Shown here: positions 6,347 through 7,491 of the stretch, one piece after another
Numbering within the stretch: the first letter of the stretch is position 1
Layout: every line of letters begins with the position of its first letter
Assembly: GCA_945870175.1 (NCBI GenBank)
Contig: CAMBRJ010000134.1
Span: forward strand, 1 to 7,491
DNA: 7,491 bases
Direction: 5' to 3'
Source: Gemmatimonas phototrophica
GTDB lineage: Bacteria; Gemmatimonadota; Gemmatimonadetes; Gemmatimonadales; Gemmatimonadaceae
Notes under the pieces: model-generated
Databases searched by the model: none
Seen by the model: the letters and a program-made list of their open reading frames with translations, nothing else
What the model was told of the DNA's origin: nothing
Translations under genes and position numbers: made by a program

Positions 6347-7491
6347 ATGTTTGACGAGCTTTCAGACAAACTCGGGAACGTCTTCGCGAAGCTTCGCGGA
6401 CGTGGCGTTCTCACCGATGCCGACATCAAGGAAGGGCTGCGCGAGGTACGCCGCGTCCTCCTCGAAGCCGACGTGAATTTCTCGCTCACCCGTGAGTTCC
6501 TCGAACGGGTAGAGAAGAAGGCCGTCGGTGTGCTGCAGATCAAGACGATCCAGCCAGCTCAGCAGTTGGTGAAGATCGTCCACGACGAGCTCACCGCCAT
6601 GCTTGGCGAACGGCGCGAGGGGCTCAAGATGAGCACCGTGCCGCCGACGGTCATCATGATGGTTGGCTTGCAGGGGTCGGGTAAGACGACCACGGCCGGC
6701 AAGCTCGCCCGCAAGTTGATGCTCGAAAACAAGTCGACGCGACTGGTGGCGGCCGACGTGTACCGGCCGGCGGCCATCGATCAGCTCGAAACGCTGGGCC
6801 GTGCGCTGAACGTGCCGGTGTACGCCGATCGCGACACGAAGGATGTGGTTAGGATCGCGAAGGCCGGCATCGATCAGGGCGAGCGGGCGCGCGACCGCGT
6901 GGTCATCATCGACACCGCCGGTCGCTTGCAGATCGACGCCGACATGATGGACGAGCTCAAGCGGCTCAAGGCGGCGATCAAGCCCGACGAGATCCTGTTC
7001 GTGGCCGACGGCATGACGGGTCAGGAGGCGGTGAAGATCGCGCAGGGCTTCGACGAAGCACTGAACGTGACCGGCGTGATCCTGACCAAGCTCGATGGCG
7101 ATGCGCGCGGTGGTGCGGCGTTGTCGATTTACGGCGTGCTCAAGAAACCGATCAAGTACATCGGTGTTGGTGAGAAGCCGGATGCGCTCGAGGAGTTCCA
7201 TCCGGAGCGCATGGCGGGACGTATTCTGCAGATGGGCGACATCGTGTCGCTCGTGGAGAAGGCGCAGGAGACGTTCGATGCCACCGAAGCGAAGAAGCTC
7301 GAGAAGAAGGTCCGCAAGGAAGGCATGGACCTCGAGGACTTCCTGACGGCGATGCGTCAGATGCAGAAGCTCGGACCGCTCGAGAATCTGCTGAAGCTGC
7401 TGCCGGGCGTGAACTCGAAGATGCTGAAGGACGTCAAGATGGACCCGAAGCGCATGAAGCACATTGAGGCCATCGTGTTGTCCATGACGCC
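6347..7491 (+). CDS. ffh: Signal recognition particle protein Ffh/SRP54 (3' end outside window)
   Basis: Ffh is the GTPase of the signal recognition particle. With 4.5S RNA it binds signal sequences on nascent chains and docks with FtsY at the membrane. The first 381 codons are present and the frame is still open at the window end, so no stop is visible. The N domain starts MFDELSDKLGNVFAKLRGRG, as in the family. The GTPase domain has G1 GLQGSGKTT (107-115), the region AADVYRPAAIDQLETLG, G3 DTAGRLQID (from D189) and G4 TKLDGDARGGAAL (from T247). The closing region GVGEKPDALEEFHPERMAGR follows. The M domain begins near 326 (GMDLEDFLTAMRQMQKLGPL), and the window ends in SMT, just before the usual P-x-E/ER. 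About 70-130 residues, including most of the RNA-binding and Met-rich part, are missing. ATG 6347 gives the standard N-terminus. In many bacteria ffh is followed by rpsP-rimM-trmD-rplS, but that region is not visible here. Confidence 0.97.
   Translation, partial: MFDELSDKLGNVFAKLRGRGVLTDADIKEGLREVRRVLLEADVNFSLTREFLERVEKKAVGVLQIKTIQPAQQLVKIVHDELTAMLGERREGLKMSTVPPTVIMMVGLQGSGKTTTAGKLARKLMLENKSTRLVAADVYRPAAIDQLETLGRALNVPVYADRDTKDVVRIAKAGIDQGERARDRVVIIDTAGRLQIDADMMDELKRLKAAIKPDEILFVADGMTGQEAVKIAQGFDEALNVTGVILTKLDGDARGGAALSIYGVLKKPIKYIGVGEKPDALEEFHPERMAGRILQMGDIVSLVEKAQETFDATEAKKLEKKVRKEGMDLEDFLTAMRQMQKLGPLENLLKLLPGVNSKMLKDVKMDPKRMKHIEAIVLSMT

Noticed and set aside
6221..6354. AGGAGG at 6221-6226 followed by a small open frame from GTG 6247 to TGA 6354
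   Set aside because: The spacing of 20 bases is too long, the 35-residue product has no recognisable feature, and it runs into the ffh start. The purines are better explained as part of the lon promoter region.
6362..7462. 366-codon minus-strand open frame opposite ffh
   Set aside because: Ffh motifs are intact on the plus strand through the whole stretch, and the antisense product is His/Leu/Arg-rich with no domain.

Overview
This high-GC window holds six protein-coding genes packed with very little spacing. The gene order and protein styles (rlmB/trmH-type methyltransferase end, prepilin peptidase, lipoprotein, DUF445 protein, Lon, Ffh), the near absence of Shine-Dalgarno sequences and the Arg/Ala/Gly-rich proteins suggest a Gram-negative, high-GC soil or aquatic bacterium. 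Gemmatimonadota is my best guess. That guess is inference from general style; no marker in the window proves it.

Layout. Bases 1-93 are the last 30 codons of a SpoU/TrmH-family RNA 2'-O-methyltransferase. A plus-strand run follows: prepilin peptidase (74-991, overlapping the methyltransferase end if the early start is right), a putative zinc-metallopeptidase lipoprotein (1003-2331) and a DUF445 membrane protein (2336-3667). Gaps of 11 and 4 bases suggest one transcription unit. It meets the 3' end of the minus-strand lon gene (3679-6138) head-on. A perfect 6-bp hairpin sits in the 11-base convergent junction and overlaps the DUF445 stop codon. Upstream of lon, a 208-base divergent region (6139-6346) separates it from ffh (6347-7491, plus strand, cut by the window end). 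That region contains a plausible lon promoter whose spacer is covered by a perfect inverted repeat, and a weak ffh promoter candidate.

How the genes relate. Most of the window concerns envelope and protein handling. The prepilin peptidase matures type IV pilin-like or type II secretion pseudopilin precursors. Ffh delivers nascent membrane proteins to the translocon. Lon degrades damaged and regulatory proteins in the cytoplasm. The lipoprotein probably acts at the periplasmic face of a membrane. DUF445 is a membrane-anchored family of unknown role.

No mobile element, CRISPR array, tRNA, rRNA or frameshifted gene was seen. This is mostly ordinary core chromosome. The least characterised parts are the metallopeptidase-like lipoprotein and its DUF445 neighbour, and no clearly new system is evident.
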